64,000 bases of DNA from an uncultured Porphyromonadaceae bacterium (GCA_947178215.1 CAMWXJ010000001.1:98300-162299); one strand, 5' to 3'. Shown: positions 19,543 through 29,068, counted from the first letter of the stretch. Translations and numbers: made by a program. Notes: generated from the sequence alone by a model not told the origin.

Positions 19543-20582
19543 CCATGAAACAGTTTAAGATTACACGGCCCGACGACGGGATGCGTCAGGCTCTCATCGA
19601 TAAAATTGACTCTCTCACCAAGCCCAAGGGTTCGCTCGGCATGCTCGAACGGCTCGCATTGAAGATTGGGCTAATACAGCAGACACTCTCGCCGGAGCTG
19701 AAACATCCGTGCAACATACTTTTCGCCTCCGATCACGGCGTGATTGAGGAGGGCGTTACTGTGTCGCCTAAGGAAGTGACATGGCAGCAGCTCGCCCATT
19801 TTTCACGGGGCGGCGCAGGCATCAATTTCCTGTGCGACCAGCACGGATTCAAGCTCGTGCTCGTTGACGCCGGTGTGGACTACGACATACCGCAGGGGCG
19901 CGGCATCATCGACATGAAGATACGCCGCTCCACGCGCAATTTTCTCCACGAGGCCGCAATCACTCCCGAGGAGTGGGAACTCGCTCTGTCGCGCGGCGCC
20001 GAGGTTGTCGACACGGTAGCCGACGAGGGGTGCAATGTGGTTAGCTTCGGCGAAATGGGTTCAGGCAACACTTCCGCCTCGTCGGTGTGGATGCATATTC
20101 TCACAGGTGTCCCCCTGCCGCAGTGTGTGGGCGCAGGCGCGGGCCTCGATTCTCCGGGCGTAAAGCATAAGCTCGACGTGCTGACACGCGCTGTGGCCAA
20201 CTATTCCGGAGCCGACGATACGGCCTCGCGCCTCGCCTGGTTTGGCGGCTATGAAATGGCTATGGCAGTCGGCGGAATGTTGCGCGCCGCCGAACGCGGC
20301 ATGATAGTGCTTGTCGACGGCTTCATCATGACGGCCTGCGTCGCTGCTGCCGCCGCACTTCATCCGGAAGTGCTCGATTATGCCATATTCGGCCATCAGG
20401 GCGATGAGTCGGGTCACAAGCTGATGTTACAGGCACTTGACGCAGACCCGATACTTCACCTTGACCTGCGTCTCGGCGAGGGCTCCGGAGCTGTGTGCGC
20501 ATATCCTATCGTGCAGTCGGCTGTCAATATGATATGCAACATGGACACTTTTGCCGACGTCAACGTTACACGTTATTTCTGA
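19539..20582 (+). CDS. cobT: Nicotinate-nucleotide:dimethylbenzimidazole phosphoribosyltransferase CobT
   Basis: About 347 residues. The start is placed at the ATG overlapping the cobU stop (ATGA); a second ATG at 19545 is equally possible, and the open frame back to 19503 lies in cobU. Landmarks: [15 protein letters not shown] near the N-terminus, [33 protein letters not shown], and [12 protein letters not shown] containing the likely catalytic glutamate near the C-terminus. It activates the lower-ligand base to alpha-ribazole phosphate for attachment to AdoCbi-GDP. Four bases separate it from cobS. Confidence 0.95.
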   Translation: MTMKQFKITRPDDGMRQALIDKIDSLTKPKGSLGMLERLALKIGLIQQTLSPELKHPCNILFASDHGVIEEGVTVSPKEVTWQQLAHFSRGGAGINFLCDQHGFKLVLVDAGVDYDIPQGRGIIDMKIRRSTRNFLHEAAITPEEWELALSRGAEVVDTVADEGCNVVSFGEMGSGNTSASSVWMHILTGVPLPQCVGAGAGLDSPGVKHKLDVLTRAVANYSGADDTASRLAWFGGYEMAMAVGGMLRAAERGMIVLVDGFIMTACVAAAAALHPEVLDYAIFGHQGDESGHKLMLQALDADPILHLDLRLGEGSGAVCAYPIVQSAVNMICNMDTFADVNVTRYF

Positions 20583-20586
20583 GCCG

Positions 20587-21336
20587 ATGAAGCGTCTGGT
20601 CGCCGCCCTGTCATTTTTCACCCGTCTGCCTGTCTGGCGCATCGCCACGGTGCCGGCGGAGTATTACAAGCGCGTGGTGCCGCTCTGGCCGGTAGCCGGA
20701 CTGCTCACTGGCGGTATAGCCGCAGCGGTGTTCTACGGACTGGCCTTCCTGCTCCCTCCGCTCGCCGCAGCCGCGGGCGCCTATGTGGCGCGGCTGCTCG
20801 TCACCGGTGCGCTGCATGAGGACGGCCTCGCCGATTTTTTCGACGGCATGGGTGGCGGCACATCGCGCGAGCGCATACTCGAAATAATGAAAGATTCACA
20901 TATAGGCACCTACGGCGTGATAGGGCTGCTGATGTGGATGACGGTGGTGATACCGTGCGTAGCATCGTTTAACGCATTGTCAGGTGCCGCGTTGATATTC
21001 TCGGCCGATGTGTGGAGCAAGGCGTGCGGCGCACAGATAATCAATTTCCTACCCTATGCCAGAAAAGAGACCGAGGCGAAAAACAGGACGGTGTATTCGC
21101 GTATGACCGCCGGTGAACTGCTGCTGTGTCTGGCCGTGGGAATAGCGCCGGTGATGCTGCTGCCGTGGCCCGTGACGCTCGCAGCACTCGCTCCCGTCGC
21201 AGTCACCTCACTGCTGCTGTGGATGATGCACCGCAAGATACAGGGATATACAGGTGACTGCTGCGGCGCGTTGTTTCTGCTCAACGAGCTGGCCTACATA
21301 CTCGCTGCTACGGCGACAGTGCGTCTTGTAGGCTAA
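20587..21336 (+). CDS. cobS: Adenosylcobinamide-GDP ribazoletransferase (cobalamin synthase) CobS
   Basis: 249 residues from the ATG at 20587, directly before MKRLVAALSFFTRLPVW; the upstream extension lies inside cobT. Integral membrane protein with about 6-7 hydrophobic helices and the acidic Mg2+-binding motif HEDGLADFFDGMGGG (~80-94), typical of CobS. It joins AdoCbi-GDP and alpha-ribazole (phosphate) at the membrane, completing the cobamide. Its stop codon overlaps that of the convergent cbiB gene, so there is no room for a conventional terminator between the two operons. Confidence 0.95.
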   Translation: MKRLVAALSFFTRLPVWRIATVPAEYYKRVVPLWPVAGLLTGGIAAAVFYGLAFLLPPLAAAAGAYVARLLVTGALHEDGLADFFDGMGGGTSRERILEIMKDSHIGTYGVIGLLMWMTVVIPCVASFNALSGAALIFSADVWSKACGAQIINFLPYARKETEAKNRTVYSRMTAGELLLCLAVGIAPVMLLPWPVTLAALAPVAVTSLLLWMMHRKIQGYTGDCCGALFLLNELAYILAATATVRLVG

Positions 21337-22259
21337 ACGAACGCCTTTATTGCGAGTACGATTGCCACGGCCAGAGTCTCGGCCGTGCGGCATATCCTTA
21401 CCGCCCGGTGCAAATCGGCGTCGGTGAGCGGCCTGTCGGTAACGCCGATATACGGCTTGTAGACCGGTTGGCCGAAATAGTCGTGTGTGCCTCCGAAGCG
21501 ACAGTCGAGTGCACCGGCGAGCGCGGCCTCGGGGTAGCCCGAGTTGGGCGACGCGTGCTCCGGTCCGAAGCGTGCGACGAAGCTGAACAGGCCAGGGCGT
21601 CCTGTGGCGATAACCATGAGTGCGGCGGTGACTCGCGCGGGAATCCAGTTGGCTGCGTCGTCGAGCCGTGCCGCGAAGCACCCGAAGTCGGCGTATCTCT
21701 CGTTGCGGTAGCCTATCATCGAGTCGAGAGTGTTGACCATCTTGTAGGCGAGCATACCAGGCACCCCGAGCAGCGCATACCAGAACAGCGGGGCTATCAC
21801 GCCGTCGCTGAGATTTTCGGCAAGAGTTTCAAGAGCGGCAGTCTTGACCTCGCGGTCGGAGAGTGCCGCGGTGTCGCGGCCCACTATGCGTGCAACCTGA
21901 CGGCGGCCGTCGTCAAGAGAGCGACGGCATGCTGTAAAAACGCATTTCACCTCGCGTATAAGTGTGGTGCCGGCCAGGCAATAGTATATCAGTATGACCT
22001 CGATGCAGATTTGTAGCGCACGCCGGGGCGCGAGTGCGTGTAGCAGCAGCCATGCCGTCGCATACACAGCGCCTACGAGGATTATCGCCGTCAACGCGCC
22101 CTTGATACGTCGCGACATGCCGCGGTTGAGCCGCTTCTCAAACCATGAGATAATGTTGCCAAACCATACAACGGGGTGGGGCAGACGTTTCGGGTCGCCG
22201 GTAGCGAGGTCGAGCAACCAGCCCCCGAGCAGCGGCATCATTGCGATAATTCGGTCCAT
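21333..22259 (-). CDS. cbiB: Adenosylcobinamide-phosphate synthase CbiB
   Basis: 308 residues from the ATG at 22259 (MDRIIAMMPLLGGWLLDLATGDP); the frame is open upstream but only through the preceding aminotransferase gene. Membrane protein with the CbiB signature LDLATGDPKRLPHPVVWFG, then ETLAENLSDGVIAPLFWY, KMVNTLDSMIGYRN and FGCFAARLDDAANWIP. It condenses adenosylcobyric acid with aminopropanol (phosphate). Last gene of the riboswitch-led operon, overlapping the aminotransferase by 22 nt and converging tail-to-tail with cobS. Confidence 0.94.
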   Translation of the reverse strand: MDRIIAMMPLLGGWLLDLATGDPKRLPHPVVWFGNIISWFEKRLNRGMSRRIKGALTAIILVGAVYATAWLLLHALAPRRALQICIEVILIYYCLAGTTLIREVKCVFTACRRSLDDGRRQVARIVGRDTAALSDREVKTAALETLAENLSDGVIAPLFWYALLGVPGMLAYKMVNTLDSMIGYRNERYADFGCFAARLDDAANWIPARVTAALMVIATGRPGLFSFVARFGPEHASPNSGYPEAALAGALDCRFGGTHDYFGQPVYKPYIGVTDRPLTDADLHRAVRICRTAETLAVAIVLAIKAFV

Positions 22260-23251
22260 TGTTTCAGCGCGTTGATGAGAATTTCGTTTTGTTCGGGTGA
22301 CTGTGCGGCCACACGGAAATGTCGTGGAGTGAGGGTCTCGAAGTTGGAGGCGTCGCGTATAAGCAGCGCGTGACGCTCTACGAGCCACTCTTTCAGTTCG
22401 GCGGCGGTGCGGTCGGGCAATAGCGCGAGCAGGAAATTGCAATCGGTGTGGTAGCACTTTATGCCTACGCCTTCCAATGCCGCCGCTATGCGCAGGGCTT
22501 CGGCATGAAGCGCCGGTGCGTCAATAGGGTAGTCGGCCCGGTGGCGCAGCAGCCAGCGTGCGGCCTCGATAGCGAGTGCGTTGACCGACCATGGCATTCT
22601 GAGTGCGCGCAGGCGGTCGAGCAGTCCCGCCGACCCTGTGGCGTAGCCTATCCGCAGTCCGGGGATGGAGAAGCGTTTTGTCAGCGAGCTGAGGAGCACC
22701 ACGTTGCCGGCCGCCACAGCTTCCTTATGCGAGATTAATGGCAGCGTGAGATAATCGGCATATGCCTGGTCTATGACAAAGAGCGTGTCGGGCCGGCATG
22801 ATGCCGCGTAGAGTATAGCGTGGGGGTCGATACGGTGCCCGGTAGGATTGTTGGGGTTACATATCCATATCACGTCGGCCTCGGGCATCGATTCCATGTC
22901 GCCGAAAAAGGTGATGTCGACATGATGCAGGCGACATGCGTCCTGATACTCCCGGAACGTAGGGGCGAGAATGGCGGCTTGCCTGCCCGCCATCATCATG
23001 GCAACGAGATATACGGCTTCTGTGGCGCCGTTGGTCACCATTACTTCCCCGGAACCGATGCCCGCCGCCGAAGCAATCTCGCTTTCGAGCGTGTAAGGCT
23101 CCGGCTCGGGGTATGCCGCTATCTGTGCGCCGCATGCGGCGAGATGAGCCATGAGGGCCGAGTGGTCGGTGCGGGCAAATATGTTTGAACTGAAATTGTG
23201 TCTTACTCTGCCGCCATAGCGGTAGAGGTCGTCGCCATGTCCCTCAGTCAT
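22238..23251 (-). CDS. cobD: PLP-dependent aminotransferase-fold enzyme, probable L-threonine-O-3-phosphate decarboxylase CobD
   Basis: 337 residues, class I/II aminotransferase fold related to histidinol-phosphate aminotransferase. Seen: a short N-terminal FSSNIFARTDHS in place of the usual NPLG motif, VTNGATEAVYLVA, WICNPNNPTGH, VIDQAYADY, and the Schiff-base lysine in SSLTKRFSIPGLRIGY. Its place between cbiP and cbiB identifies it as the CobD/CobC enzyme, which decarboxylates threonine phosphate to the aminopropanol phosphate used by CbiB. Out of context it could be read as HisC. It overlaps cbiP by 8 nt and cbiB by 22 nt, so translational coupling is likely. Confidence 0.85.
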   Translation of the reverse strand: MTEGHGDDLYRYGGRVRHNFSSNIFARTDHSALMAHLAACGAQIAAYPEPEPYTLESEIASAAGIGSGEVMVTNGATEAVYLVAMMMAGRQAAILAPTFREYQDACRLHHVDITFFGDMESMPEADVIWICNPNNPTGHRIDPHAILYAASCRPDTLFVIDQAYADYLTLPLISHKEAVAAGNVVLLSSLTKRFSIPGLRIGYATGSAGLLDRLRALRMPWSVNALAIEAARWLLRHRADYPIDAPALHAEALRIAAALEGVGIKCYHTDCNFLLALLPDRTAAELKEWLVERHALLIRDASNFETLTPRHFRVAAQSPEQNEILINALKQWTELSQ

Positions 23252-24743
23252 TGCATTTCATTATATTGTAAAGCAGCTGAATGTCGAGCGATTCGCGCAG
23301 CACGGCGGCCCATGCGTCATACTGGCTCTCGCGGTAGGTGCGGTAGTCGGTAGCGGCGCCGCGGGCATCAGTGCGGTCGAGATATGGCGCGAGCAGGGCG
23401 TCGGTCACGGCCTTGTTGTCAAGTATGCCGTGGATATAGGTGCCGAAAGTGCGGCCATCGGCCATGCACCCCTCTTCGCTGCCGTCGGCGAAGCGGTTGA
23501 GTGGAGCCGCGTCGCCGCACCGTCGCGTGACACCCATGTGAATCTCGTAGCCTTCGCATACGTCATCGCTTCCGCGATGAGTGAACCTCACTTGTCGCGT
23601 CACCTTTTCGGGCGTGAGGATAGTGCGCACCGGAAGTAGCCCGAGGCCGTTGCACACGCTCCCTGGCTCCCCTTCCACGCCGTCAGGGTCCGATACTTCG
23701 AGGCCCATAATCTGGTAGCCGCCGCAGATGCCCATTACGGTCTTGCCGTCGCGGCGCGCTCTCAGTACGGCCTCGGCACACCCGTTGTCACGTATGCGCC
23801 TTAGGTCGTCTATGGTCGATTTGCTGCCAGGTATGATTATGATATCGGCTTTGAGCAGTTCGGCCGGTGTGGCGGTGTAATAGAGGTTCACGCGGTCGTC
23901 GCGTTCCATAGCGTCAAAGTCGGTAAAATTGGCCATGTGGCTGAGCAGCAGTACCGCCACATTGATTTTGCCCGACACCGCCGTGCGCCCTTTCATCTTC
24001 ACCGACACGGAATCTTCTTCCTCGATATGTATGTCGCGGGCCATTGGCACCACGCCTATCACCGGCACGCCGCATATATCTTCGAGAATCTCTCGCCCCT
24101 TGGTGAATAGATTGATGTCGCCGCGAAATTTGTTGATGATGATGCCTTTGATGCGACGTCGATCGTCGGGTGTCTGGAGCATGACGGAACCATAGACCGA
24201 TGCGAACACACCTCCACGGTCGATGTCGGCCACAACAATCACCGCCGCGTCGGCATAGCGCGCCATAGGCATGTTCACGATGTCGGTGTCGCGTAGATTG
24301 AGTTCAGTGATACTGCCGGCGCCCTCTATAACGATAGGGTTGTAGAGGGCATTGAGGCGGTCGAAAGCCGCGTGAGCCTCGCGCCGCAGACTGTCGAAAG
24401 TAGCGCGACGAAAATACTCGCCCGCCTTGCGGTTGCCTATCGGCACGCCGTTGACAATCACCTGCGAGGTCATGTCAGTAGAGGGTTTGAGCAGTATCGG
24501 GTTCATGTCAGTGGAACATGGAATACCGGCGGCTTCGGCCTGCACAGCCTGGGCGCGCCCTATTTCGCGGCCGTCGGGCGTGGCATAAGAGTTGAGTGCC
24601 ATGTTCTGCGCTTTGAAAGGCGCGGGCCGGTAGCCGTCCTGGCGGAATATGCGGCACAGGCCGGCTGCAATCATGCTTTTGCCAACGTCGCTGCCTGTGC
24701 CGGCGAGCATCACGGGGCGGAGGCGGTTATTGCTGTAACACAT
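23244..24743 (-). CDS. cbiP: Cobyric acid synthase CbiP/CobQ
   Basis: 499 residues. An N-terminal dethiobiotin-synthetase-like P-loop domain (LAGTGSDVGKSMIAAGL, FKAQNMALNSY, VIEGAGSITELNLRDTDIVNM) is followed by a class I glutamine amidotransferase domain with the cysteine in VMGICGGYQIMG (~335-345). It amidates four carboxylates of adenosylcobyrinic acid a,c-diamide, using glutamine and ATP, to make adenosylcobyric acid. Without corrin-ring genes in the window it may act on salvaged incomplete corrinoids. It overlaps btuD upstream by 17 nt and cobD downstream by 8 nt. Confidence 0.96.
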   Translation of the reverse strand: MCYSNNRLRPVMLAGTGSDVGKSMIAAGLCRIFRQDGYRPAPFKAQNMALNSYATPDGREIGRAQAVQAEAAGIPCSTDMNPILLKPSTDMTSQVIVNGVPIGNRKAGEYFRRATFDSLRREAHAAFDRLNALYNPIVIEGAGSITELNLRDTDIVNMPMARYADAAVIVVADIDRGGVFASVYGSVMLQTPDDRRRIKGIIINKFRGDINLFTKGREILEDICGVPVIGVVPMARDIHIEEEDSVSVKMKGRTAVSGKINVAVLLLSHMANFTDFDAMERDDRVNLYYTATPAELLKADIIIIPGSKSTIDDLRRIRDNGCAEAVLRARRDGKTVMGICGGYQIMGLEVSDPDGVEGEPGSVCNGLGLLPVRTILTPEKVTRQVRFTHRGSDDVCEGYEIHMGVTRRCGDAAPLNRFADGSEEGCMADGRTFGTYIHGILDNKAVTDALLAPYLDRTDARGAATDYRTYRESQYDAWAAVLRESLDIQLLYNIMKCND

Positions 24744-25713
24744 CTTTGACTGTATGGAGCATTTGGTCTATCGATCCACATATGCGGCCGTCTACGTCGA
24801 AGCCGCTTTCGGTGGCTTTGATCGCCGGGCCGAAAGCGGAGGGGAGGATGCCGTTGCGCAGTAGCGCTTTGGCCGCCATGGTGACGAAAGGTGCTTCGCC
24901 GGTGAGGCACACCGACGTCGATGTAGGCATATCGAGCGCGAAGAGTCCTGTCGCAGCGTCGAATCTCACCCCGTCGCGGCAGAAAAACTCGCTGAGGCGC
25001 CCTGAAAGCGCGAGGTCTTCGGGGGTGCCGGTCACCGGTTCGGTGTCCTTGGCTACAAGCCACACTTTGTCGGCGAGTTGAAGCGCGAGGTCGAGGTCGT
25101 GGGTCGACAAAAATATTGTCTTGTCGTGGGTATGGGCGAGGTGGTGTAGCAGCCGCATCATCTCCACTTTGCTCGGATAGTCGAGAAAAGCGGTAGGCTC
25201 GTCAAGAAATATGACAGGTGTGGCCTGTGCGAGTGCCTTGGCTATCATGGCTTTCTGGCGCTCCCCGTCGCTGAGTGTCGAGACAAGCCGGTGGGCCATC
25301 CGGCTTATGCCTACAAGTTCGAGCGACCGGCTGACGACGGCCTTGTCCTCGGCGTTGCCGCGCCCCCAGAATCCGGTGTAGGGGCTTCGGCCGAGTGTCA
25401 CCAGTTCGGCAACTGTCATGTTGTCGAGTACGGGTCGTTCGGTGAGTACCACGCCGAGCACGCGTGCAAGCTCGCGGTCACGGTAGTCGCGGAGCGGGCG
25501 GCCACACACCTCAACACTCCCGCTCACCGGCGGCAGGAATCCCGAGAGGGTTTTGAGTAGCGTCGATTTGCCCGCGCCGTTGGGGCCGAGCAGACAGGTA
25601 AGTTCACCGCTTCGGAGCGAGGCGTTGATATTTCCGGTCACGATGCGGGCGCTCGAGTGACGTCGGTAGCCGGTAGTCAGGTCGCAGGTCTCGACTGTGA
25701 TGCGGTTGTCCAT
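24727..25713 (-). CDS. btuD: Vitamin B12 ABC transporter ATP-binding protein (BtuD-type) with C-terminal extension
   Basis: 328 residues. The FecE/BtuD-type ATPase (~1-250) has Walker A LGPNGAGKSTL, signature LSDGERQKAMIAKALAQ (Asp instead of the first Gly of LSGGQ) and Walker B VIFLDEPTAFLDYP. A further ~75 residues (~253-328) form an extra domain not found in E. coli BtuD. With the BtuC-like permease and the BtuF-like lipoprotein it should form the inner-membrane B12 importer. It lies 10 nt after the permease and overlaps cbiP. The substrate assignment comes from the operon and its riboswitch; by sequence alone it could be called an iron-siderophore ATPase. Confidence 0.9.
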   Translation of the reverse strand: MDNRITVETCDLTTGYRRHSSARIVTGNINASLRSGELTCLLGPNGAGKSTLLKTLSGFLPPVSGSVEVCGRPLRDYRDRELARVLGVVLTERPVLDNMTVAELVTLGRSPYTGFWGRGNAEDKAVVSRSLELVGISRMAHRLVSTLSDGERQKAMIAKALAQATPVIFLDEPTAFLDYPSKVEMMRLLHHLAHTHDKTIFLSTHDLDLALQLADKVWLVAKDTEPVTGTPEDLALSGRLSEFFCRDGVRFDAATGLFALDMPTSTSVCLTGEAPFVTMAAKALLRNGILPSAFGPAIKATESGFDVDGRICGSIDQMLHTVKDVLQQ

Positions 25714-25723
25714 GATGAAGCGG

Positions 25724-26731
25724 TTAGCGGTGTATGCGCTCTTTAAGTATCACATAAAGTATCACCGGTACTCCGATGAGCGGCGTGACACCGTTGAGCG
25801 GCAGAATTATATCGGCCGGGACGACGCATATCAGGTTGCACAGTAATCCGGTGCAGCCGCCGGTGATGATGCATCCGGCCATGAGTATGCGGTGGTCGGC
25901 CGAGCGGAATATCATCCTCACGATATGCGGCACGGCCAGTCCGATGAACGAGATGGGTCCGCAAAAGGCGGTGACGACGGCGGTGAGTATGCCGGTGGCG
26001 CCGAGTAGCATGTTGCGTACCCGCTGCATGCTCACGCCGAGATTACGTGCGTAGTTTTCGCCGAGCAGGATGATGTTGAGCGGCTTTACAAGCAGAACGG
26101 CGAGCAGCAGTCCCGCAGCCACCGTTGTGCTGAAAAAGGGGAGCTGTGTGAGCGATACGCCGTTGAAGTTGCCCATGCCCCACATAGTGTAGCTCTGTAC
26201 TCCCTCTGCCGAGGCCATGTAGTTGAGCAGCATGATGACCGAGGAGGTGAGATAGCCCACCATTATGCCTGCGATGAGAAGCATGAGACCGTTTTTGAGC
26301 CATACCGAAAGTAGCAGCAACACGCCCATTACGGCTATGCTTCCCGCTATGGCTCCCGCGAGTACGGCGAGGTTACCCCCTATGGTGAAGCCTGCGGCCG
26401 ACACGGAGCCGCCGAGAAGCAGCATCACGAGAGCCACGCCGAGGCTCGCGCCTGAGGTGATGCCGAGTATCGAAGGGCCGGCGAGGGGGTTTCGGAACGC
26501 AGTCTGGAGCATTAGGCCCGACACGGTGAGTGCCGCGCCGGCGAGTAGGGCGGTTACAGCCTGAGGAAGCCTGCTCCCTACAACTATGAAGCCATAAGGC
26601 CCCTCGGCGCCGGTGTCGGTGCCCGTGAGTATGGCCATGACTTCACGGGCCGGTATGTCGACCGAACCTATGAACAGGTTGAGCAGGAACAGGGCCGCAG
26701 TGAGCAGCAGGAGCCATACAAATTTCATCAC
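25724..26731 (-). CDS. btuC: Vitamin B12 ABC transporter permease (BtuC/FecCD family)
   Basis: 335 residues, about ten hydrophobic helices. FecCD family signatures: SRLPQAVTALLAGAALTVSGLMLQ, NPLAGPSILGITSGASLG, GPISFIGLAVPHIVR and GVTPLIGVPVILYVILKER near the C-terminus. It should form the homodimeric channel through which cobalamin enters the cytoplasm. It starts 28 nt after btuF and ends 10 nt before btuD. Specificity is inferred from the riboswitch-led operon. Confidence 0.92.
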   Translation of the reverse strand: MMKFVWLLLLTAALFLLNLFIGSVDIPAREVMAILTGTDTGAEGPYGFIVVGSRLPQAVTALLAGAALTVSGLMLQTAFRNPLAGPSILGITSGASLGVALVMLLLGGSVSAAGFTIGGNLAVLAGAIAGSIAVMGVLLLLSVWLKNGLMLLIAGIMVGYLTSSVIMLLNYMASAEGVQSYTMWGMGNFNGVSLTQLPFFSTTVAAGLLLAVLLVKPLNIILLGENYARNLGVSMQRVRNMLLGATGILTAVVTAFCGPISFIGLAVPHIVRMIFRSADHRILMAGCIITGGCTGLLCNLICVVPADIILPLNGVTPLIGVPVILYVILKERIHR

Positions 26732-26759
26732 GCTCGGATAAATGAGATATTTCGCTAAA

Positions 26760-27899
26760 TTACTTCATTTTTTTGTAATAGCGGTGCTCGGGGGCCGGAA
26801 ACCCGAGTTCTGGATGCAGGATAGAGATTAGGTCGGCAAGCAAACGGTCGGGATGATAGGGTGTCTGCTCGTAGAATCCGCTCACGGAGGTGTTGCAACC
26901 CCACACATTACCGGTCTTGAAAGCCGCGAACCGAGAGTTGACGGGGGCGTCGGCGGCAAGCTCTGCGAGAGTCTTGGGTGTTGCCTGGTTGTAGCGTATC
27001 AGCCACACGTCGGCGTCGTGGGCATCGGCAAGTACCTTTTCCGGGGCGAGTGGTATACTGCCGCTCGTGGTGTTGGCGCCAAAGGGGTTGATGCCGCCCG
27101 CATCGGTGATATAGATGCCCATTGTCGACGCTCCGCCGGGAACGTGCCACACCTGACCGTAACGCTGGTCGATGAGCACTCGGGGACGGCCGGAGCTGCC
27201 GGCCGCTTTTTCTTTGAGGGCGAGATAGCGGCTTTCCGTGTCGGCAAACATACTGTCGGCCTCTGCCACGCGGCCGAACAGGCGGCCGTAAAACTTCACC
27301 CACTCTGCGCGTGCGAGGGGCGAGTTCTCCATATAGTCGGCGCACTCCACGATAGGTATGCCGAGCTCGCCCACCTTGCCGTAGCGGTCGTTGTTCTCAA
27401 AGGGCGAGAGCATTATCACCTGCGGACGCAGGGCTATTATCTTTTCAAGATTGGGGCTCATGCCATTGCCGCAGTCGGCTATGCGTCCCGAGGCTATGCC
27501 GTCGACTATGGCCGGGATAGTGTTGTATTGTGCGTCACACACTCCGCCAAGAGCGTCGAGGGCTCCCAGTTCGTTGATAAGGCCATTGTGTACCGTTGAG
27601 TAAATGAGTGCGTTGGTGACAGGCACCCTTATAACGCTGCCGTCGGCTGGTATCGCGGGCAGTTCGGCGTCGCGGTCGACAAGGTAGTAGCGGTGGAGCG
27701 TCTTTGTCGTGTCCCAGGGATTACGGATGGCGGCTTCGGTGTAGCTCTCGTGCTCCGTCAGCTTCAGATTGGTGGCGTAGCGGAGTGCAACGGTGTTTCC
27801 GCCGTCGGATTTTTGTACTGAATGGCCACCCCCGCATGAGGCGAGGGTGACCATGAGTGCAGAAAATAAAAGAACTGTGTGTATGTGGATGCTCTTCAC
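26760..27899 (-). CDS. btuF: B12-binding lipoprotein, ABC substrate-binding component (BtuF-type)
   Basis: 379 residues. A lipoprotein signal with the lipobox cysteine at residue 22 (VTLASCGGG) precedes a class III (FecB/BtuF) binding-protein fold: two lobes joined by a long helix, with recognisable NGLINELGALDALGGVCD, GNGMSPNLEKIIALRPQVIMLSPF and TASTMGIYI-type motifs (here GGASTMGIYITDAGG). It should capture corrinoid in the periplasm and dock on BtuC. It follows the BtuG gene by 6 nt. An iron-chelate protein is the sequence-only alternative; the context argues for B12. Confidence 0.88.
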   Translation of the reverse strand: MKSIHIHTVLLFSALMVTLASCGGGHSVQKSDGGNTVALRYATNLKLTEHESYTEAAIRNPWDTTKTLHRYYLVDRDAELPAIPADGSVIRVPVTNALIYSTVHNGLINELGALDALGGVCDAQYNTIPAIVDGIASGRIADCGNGMSPNLEKIIALRPQVIMLSPFENNDRYGKVGELGIPIVECADYMENSPLARAEWVKFYGRLFGRVAEADSMFADTESRYLALKEKAAGSSGRPRVLIDQRYGQVWHVPGGASTMGIYITDAGGINPFGANTTSGSIPLAPEKVLADAHDADVWLIRYNQATPKTLAELAADAPVNSRFAAFKTGNVWGCNTSVSGFYEQTPYHPDRLLADLISILHPELGFPAPEHRYYKKMK

Positions 27900-27905
27900 A
27901 GAGGA

Positions 27906-29027
27906 TCAGTTTTTGAGTATCGCCGTGTCGTGTATAAATGCAAGTGATATGGCGCCCACACCGCAGGTGAAGCGGGTGCGGAAGGTTCCGTCGGCGGCAT
28001 AAATCTTGCCGTAGCAGGGTTCGGAATACTGTGCGTAGCCCGACGAGCCGAGGGTGTAGGAGAGGATTACGATGTCGCCTGTCACGGGGTCGACGGCGAT
28101 ACAACTCGGGCTATCGACTGTTTCGCTGACCATGTCGCGAATCTTCGAGCCTGTCGCGGTAGAGTAGACCTCGTAGGTGGGCACCACATTGGGGCCGTAA
28201 GGCGAGTTGATGACATAGAGCTCGTTGCCGTTGATAGCCATGAGAGTTCCGGCGCAGATGTCCTGTACGTTGTCGCCGCTTATTTTCTTGACGGTGGCGG
28301 GCACGTCGCCGTAGTTGCCCATGCAGATAGTGAACACTTCGGTGCCGTTTGATACCATTTTGGTGGGATTAAACACCTTGGAGATGTCCTTGATTTTGTG
28401 TTCGGTCATGGCCGGGAGGTCGATGACCGAAATCGAGCAGTCGGCGTAGCCGTTGAGATAGTTCATGCCGTCGGAGTTTGCGACATAGAGTTTGTTGTTG
28501 GCCACGGCGAGCTCTTCGGGGTTGGGGCCGACTTTGAGGGTGTTGTCAATTGCGAGCGAGGCGGTGTCGATGCGGCACACATAGCCGGTGTACATCGAAG
28601 CGTAAACCTTGCCGTCATGGGCGGTGAGGGCGCGGGGAGTGGCTACGTCGCCCGTCGGTACAATCTTTTCGATGATTTTGAGGCTGTGGGGGTCGGTCAC
28701 CCATATCAGGTTGGACTGGGATACGGCGATATACATCTTTGAGCCGTAGACGAGAGCCTGCTGCGGGGTGTCGCCGAGTGCGATTCCGTTGGCCTGCATG
28801 AAAGCGTCGGTCATGGCGTCGGTCACTGTGCCGTCGGCATAGTTGTAGGAGGTTATCGAACCGGGTATCTTGTTGCCCTGGTTGCCGGAATTGATAGTAT
28901 ATATGCCGGCGAGTGTCTCGAAGGTTACGGGCTCGTCGGCGGGGTCGTCGTCGGAGCAGGAGGTGAGAGCGCCTCCAAAGAGGATGGCCATAACGGCTGC
29001 TGTGAGCGTAAAGCGATTCTTTTTCAT
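27906..29027 (-). CDS. btuG: Surface vitamin B12-capture lipoprotein BtuG (beta-propeller)
   Basis: 373 residues from the ATG at 29027, the one opening on the signal peptide (MKKNRFTLTA). Lipobox cysteine 24 is followed by acidic SDDDPADE, resembling the Bacteroidota export signal for surface lipoproteins. The rest is a YncE-like beta-propeller: repeated blades such as GKVYASMYTGYVCRIDTASL, NKLYVANSDG and NELYVINSPYG. BtuG proteins of gut Bacteroides cap BtuB at the cell surface and bind B12 extremely tightly. The position between btuB and btuF behind a cobalamin riboswitch fits exactly. An open frame extends 24 codons upstream but lacks signal features. Confidence 0.88.
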   Translation of the reverse strand: MKKNRFTLTAAVMAILFGGALTSCSDDDPADEPVTFETLAGIYTINSGNQGNKIPGSITSYNYADGTVTDAMTDAFMQANGIALGDTPQQALVYGSKMYIAVSQSNLIWVTDPHSLKIIEKIVPTGDVATPRALTAHDGKVYASMYTGYVCRIDTASLAIDNTLKVGPNPEELAVANNKLYVANSDGMNYLNGYADCSISVIDLPAMTEHKIKDISKVFNPTKMVSNGTEVFTICMGNYGDVPATVKKISGDNVQDICAGTLMAINGNELYVINSPYGPNVVPTYEVYSTATGSKIRDMVSETVDSPSCIAVDPVTGDIVILSYTLGSSGYAQYSEPCYGKIYAADGTFRTRFTCGVGAISLAFIHDTAILKN

Positions 29028-29068
29028 TGTTTGTATGTGCTTTTTTATATATACGGGATGCTTTATTG

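Noticed and set aside
22260..22457. Upstream extension of the cbiB frame
   Set aside because: The translated extension is Arg-rich, low in hydrophobics and lies wholly within the cobD gene; CbiB homology starts at the ATG at 22259.
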